Source of the DNA: Branchinecta lynchi
Lineage: Eukaryota > Arthropoda > Branchiopoda > Anostraca > Branchinectidae
DNA length: 64,000 nucleotides
Direction: 5' to 3'
Assembly (NCBI GenBank): GCA_023053575.1
Contig: JAKZAP010000006.1
Coordinates: 13,339,280 to 13,403,279 of the forward strand
Below, one piece after another: positions 60,901 through 64,000 of the stretch (positions are counted from its first letter, which is position 1; the number at the start of each line of letters is the position of its first letter). The notes under the pieces are model-generated. The model saw only the letters and a list, made by a program, of their open reading frames with translations. It did not search any database and was not told the DNA's origin. Position numbers and translations under genes: made by a program.

Positions 60901-61852
60901 TTTGGGGATCCGAAAACGTAAGTGGAGGGATACCTACGACATCGCAAAAGTTGTCCGTCTGTCCGTCTGTTAGTACGATAACTCTCGAAGTGAACGGGAT
61001 ATTTTGATGAAACTTGGTGTGAGGATTCTTTGTGTCAAGGGTAAGGTCAAGTTTGTAGATGGGCTCTGTAGCCCTAGATTTAGGGGGGGGGGGGGGGGGG
61101 GGGGGGGTTCAAACTAAGGGGCAGTTTTTCTTTTCTTTTAAAGCTATTGAGATAGTTGATTTAGGGGCAAAAGATATGCTGAATCGCAATATGAAAGTTA
61201 TTTTCTTGTCAGTCAAGTAGTTCACCCCGAATCCGGTGCACAAAATTTTTCGACCAATGTTCGGCTATAGCAGTCCCTACCCCTTTATTCTCAAACTAGT
61301 ATAGCTCTGCGCGTGGGTGATGACGACATATCATTTGTTTATTCTATGGACGTCGCAGAGATCTAGTGTAATCGAAGGTCGAAGGGGTTGATATATAATG
61401 TTCAAAGGAGGAATTTTGTGTTGTTCAAGCGAGGATCTTCTTCAATTTCAATGAGGATTCACTGGCAAAGTACAGGTCAAGTTTGTAGATGGGTCCTTTA
61501 GTCCTATCTTTAGAGACAGAGGAGGGGTTTCGAATTTATGGTAAAAACAGGTATATCTTATAAGCTAATAAGATATTCATTGAGGGGGTAAGGAGGTTCG
61601 CTGAATCCATATCTGAACTCAGTTTTCTTGCTGGAGAAATGAGTCATCACGAATTCGGCTGAAACTGGAAATTTGGTTGAAGCTCAAGTTGTTCCTGAAA
61701 TCGATTAGAGATTCGATATTGGGTCAAGGAGACATGCTGAATCCATTTTTGACTTTTCTGACGAAGACTGAATGGCGAAGACATGATCCAGTTATTTGAA
61801 TCAAATGTTGGATTTTTGAGATCCCATCGAAACCTTTGGTCTTGTTTTATGC
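60901..61852 (+). mobile_element. Family A repeat, copy 7 (long form, plus)
   Basis: Starts GGGGATCCGAAAACGTAAGT and ends GAGATCCCATCGAAACCTTT GGTCTTG. It contains the ~250-bp internal segment shared with the 17-kb copy and a 26-bp G run at 61082-61107. It sits just upstream of the SNX29 first coding exon. Confidence 0.85.
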
Positions 61853-62470
61853 TATAAGACTGACAGGATGATTCTTTTTTTTTACTTGCGTCTGAGAAAA
61901 GACCATGGTATTTTAACAGAGCAATGACTAGAACAACACAAAAGAGATCACGCTAATGTCTGACCAAAAAAAAAATGAAGGAAGATAAATAAAAGTATAG
62001 CTATCTTTGGCATACCCAGAGGCAAGAACACTCACCATGGGGATCTAGTTATGCAGCCAAGGAGTGACAAATAATCTAGGTAGGACCTTCCTAGGACACT
62101 AACAAGTGGTAGGTATAAAACGAAACAATGATGAAAGGTTTCTCAAGCTTATAAGTGCACAAGGGAGCTAGGGACAATACAAAAGGCAGAATAAGTAAGA
62201 AGGGTCCTTCAAGCACTACAAGTAAGTATTAAGCACTACGGGTAAGTATTAAGCACTCCAGGAAACTTGGGCTGAAGGAATATCTAACTGCAGGAAAATG
62301 TATTAAAGTAATATCCGTACTTCAATTTGTTACTTAAGTAGTACTTGAAGTAGTACTTCCCAACACTGGCCCTAACAGCCAAGCCGCAAAATCTTAATGC
62401 CATAGGACCTAGTTAGGATTGCATACAAATTTTCTTTCAAGACCCTTGGCCTTAATAAAAGTACCTTTAG
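61853..62470. other. No gene recognised; isolated family C tail
   Basis: AACTTGGGCTGAAGGAATAT at 62266 is the family C tail without arms. GTATTAAGCACTAC/C phrases recur at 62227-62260. Nothing coding. Confidence 0.5.
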
Positions 62471-62479
62471 CTCACACAC

Positions 62480-62915
62480 AATCCCCATGGGTAAACCCTA
62501 GCTATACAAATGCCTGGTGTGATCAAAAGTTGGATTTTGTAGCAGCACCAATAAAGAAGAGAGACCAGGCAGCACTAGAATCCGCACAAAGAAGAGACAC
62601 AAAATGCATTAATGGATATAGTGCTACCAAATGAAAATAGAGAATTACACCTGACAACTCTTTGCTACAAGAGGGGAGATGCCATCATGGCACACAAACT
62701 CCTCAAGGCAGACACCAACCTTTTCCAGCTATAAGAACCGAACTTGTGGTCACTCCTTAAAGTTTTAACCAGTTTAAACCAATTTTCATGGATCAAGTGG
62801 TAGGAAAATGGAACTACTTGGTCAAAACACTGTCATGTCAGATACTGTGAAGGTATTCAAGTCACAAGACTGGATTCAGAATCCTTGGAAAATTGTATGG
62901 GCTCCACTAGATGTG
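62480..62915 (+). pseudogene. LINE RT C-terminal fragment, frameshifted
   Basis: Frames read AALESAQRRDTKCINGYSA, then in another frame LHLTTLCYKRGDAIMAHKLL, then VVGKWNYLVKTL and TVKVFKSQDWI. This is the order L--vQRRAtk--, L-Lttl-yRR-rGD, RVVnrWN-LP, V--FK of CR1-like RT tails. At least two frameshifts break it. Confidence 0.75.
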
Positions 62916-64000
62916 GCCCTCTCGATCAATCAGTGAGGCAGCCAAGGTCTTCATTTCGCAAAACCCTATAGGGGGCAGCAGCATCCTTCAGTGTCATTAG
63001 TTCCGCTTAAACAGTTCAAGGTTTGGTTCTTACAATCAACTTTTTGTGACTGCTTGTCATAACTTTGTCAAATTACTTTAGCCTATTCCTAGCAGATCTT
63101 ATAATTTTTCATGGGTAGCCCCCCCCCCCCCTCCCAATCCTCACCTAAATGGTGTCTCTGGAGTAAGCAGGGCTCGAGGATATGTAATTTGTGTTTGGCA
63201 ACCCCTCTTGTAGATAGCTTAGTTGTAGAGAAGGTAGGTAAAGTACAAATGATGGTATGACCATTTATTTCCAAATTTTGGTACTTAATCCTGTTATAAA
63301 ATAATCCAGGGCAAACACTACAGAGCTAACATGGTCCCAAGTAACAGACATCTTTATCTGGGCTGCGGTGGACAAAAACAGAATCAAAATACTAAGACAG
63401 AACAAAATCCTAAAAACCCTTTTAGCCTAGGTGTTATATTTTACTATTTTTGTCAGCACCAGACAGGTGCATTTTTGGTAGATTCTGATCAACATAAACA
63501 AAATACACCTGAACTGAAGTACCATACATTGAGAGCCAGTCTTCAACTCTTTTTTCTCCCTCTTCAAAGACAAGAAAGATAAAAGGAAGGCTTATAGAGT
63601 TGCATGCGCCCTATGAATCAAATCTTTATGGATTCGGATTTATCATTGGATGGATTTGTCATCGGATTCAGGCATTACCATTCTCATTCAAATTCCTTGC
63701 TCTTTCTTATCGAGAATCTAGAGAGCGATGCTTTCTGAAAAAGAAATCCTAGAAGACCACATGAATACCTGTCGATTTAAAGCGGAAAAATGGAAATAAA
63801 ACTTTTAAAGTTCAAAGACTCATCTTTTGTTCTATTTTCACTGAATTACTATTTTTCGGAAGTATTTTTTAAAGGATAGATTTTGAATATTCACTTGGCT
63901 CAGCAAAGGCTTGGACCCCTTGGGGATACTAAATCGCTAGACTCTAGCAACACATTCTGCTTTCTCGCAGAAGAAACGATTTCTCTGGTTGACTACTATG
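62916..64000. other. No gene or repeat recognised
   Basis: A C-run at 63121-63132 is the only low-complexity feature. Plus-strand frame 63331-63582 shows no domain. A 5' UTR exon of SNX29 could lie here, but I cannot identify one. Confidence 0.4.

Overview
The window is nuclear DNA from an invertebrate-type animal. It has spliced genes with long introns, GT-AG junctions, many foldback and MITE-like repeats, LINE fragments, a tyrosine-recombinase retrotransposon and a nuclear copy of mitochondrial ND4. I cannot assign a phylum. There are no bacterial operons, CRISPR arrays or prokaryotic regulatory sites. Most open frames in the window are antisense or repeat noise; real coding sequence is confined to short exons.

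Two genes lie tail to tail. On the + strand (about 4.0-38.1 kb) is an MSH5 orthologue, the meiotic MutS homologue. I recognise eighteen coding exons, from an N-terminal-domain exon (4047-4195) to the stop codon at 38135-38137; the exons with Walker A, signature, Walker B and H-loop are at 24999-27105. Splice phases agree at all but two junctions, where an exon seems to be missing. The start codon was not found. On the - strand (60.8 to 39.9 kb) is an SNX29-like RUN plus coiled-coil plus PX sorting nexin, with ATG at 60809 and stop at 39926-39924. I recognise eleven exons. One RUN exon has two 1-bp insertions, and the first part of the PX domain was not found.

The introns are filled with mobile DNA. 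Family A (about 1 kb, ends containing TTTGGGATCCCA, internal ~138-bp modules) recurs at about ten places. Family B (ends with AGAGCT..GCTCATATGGCACTTG, internal ~143-bp modules) recurs at four. Family C is a set of small foldback elements with a conserved asymmetric tail and a core resembling a hammerhead ribozyme; at 51.5-52.3 kb it forms a tandem array. Other items are a TA-flanked 158-bp MITE family, a hAT-like MITE with 8-bp target duplication, a 794-bp terminal-inverted-repeat element, several foldbacks, LINE 3' fragments and a tRNA-Ile-like sequence.

The most notable element is at 30658-36764 in the penultimate known MSH5 intron: a decayed, minus-strand retrotransposon with RT, RNase H and tyrosine recombinase remnants and split direct repeats in the order A, body, B-A, B, the layout known for Ngaro/PAT-like elements. 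Just upstream, a 456-bp tandem duplication has copied the 3' end of an intron plus the first 36 nt of an MSH5 exon. The last 3 kb (61.9-64 kb) hold only a LINE fragment and unassigned sequence.
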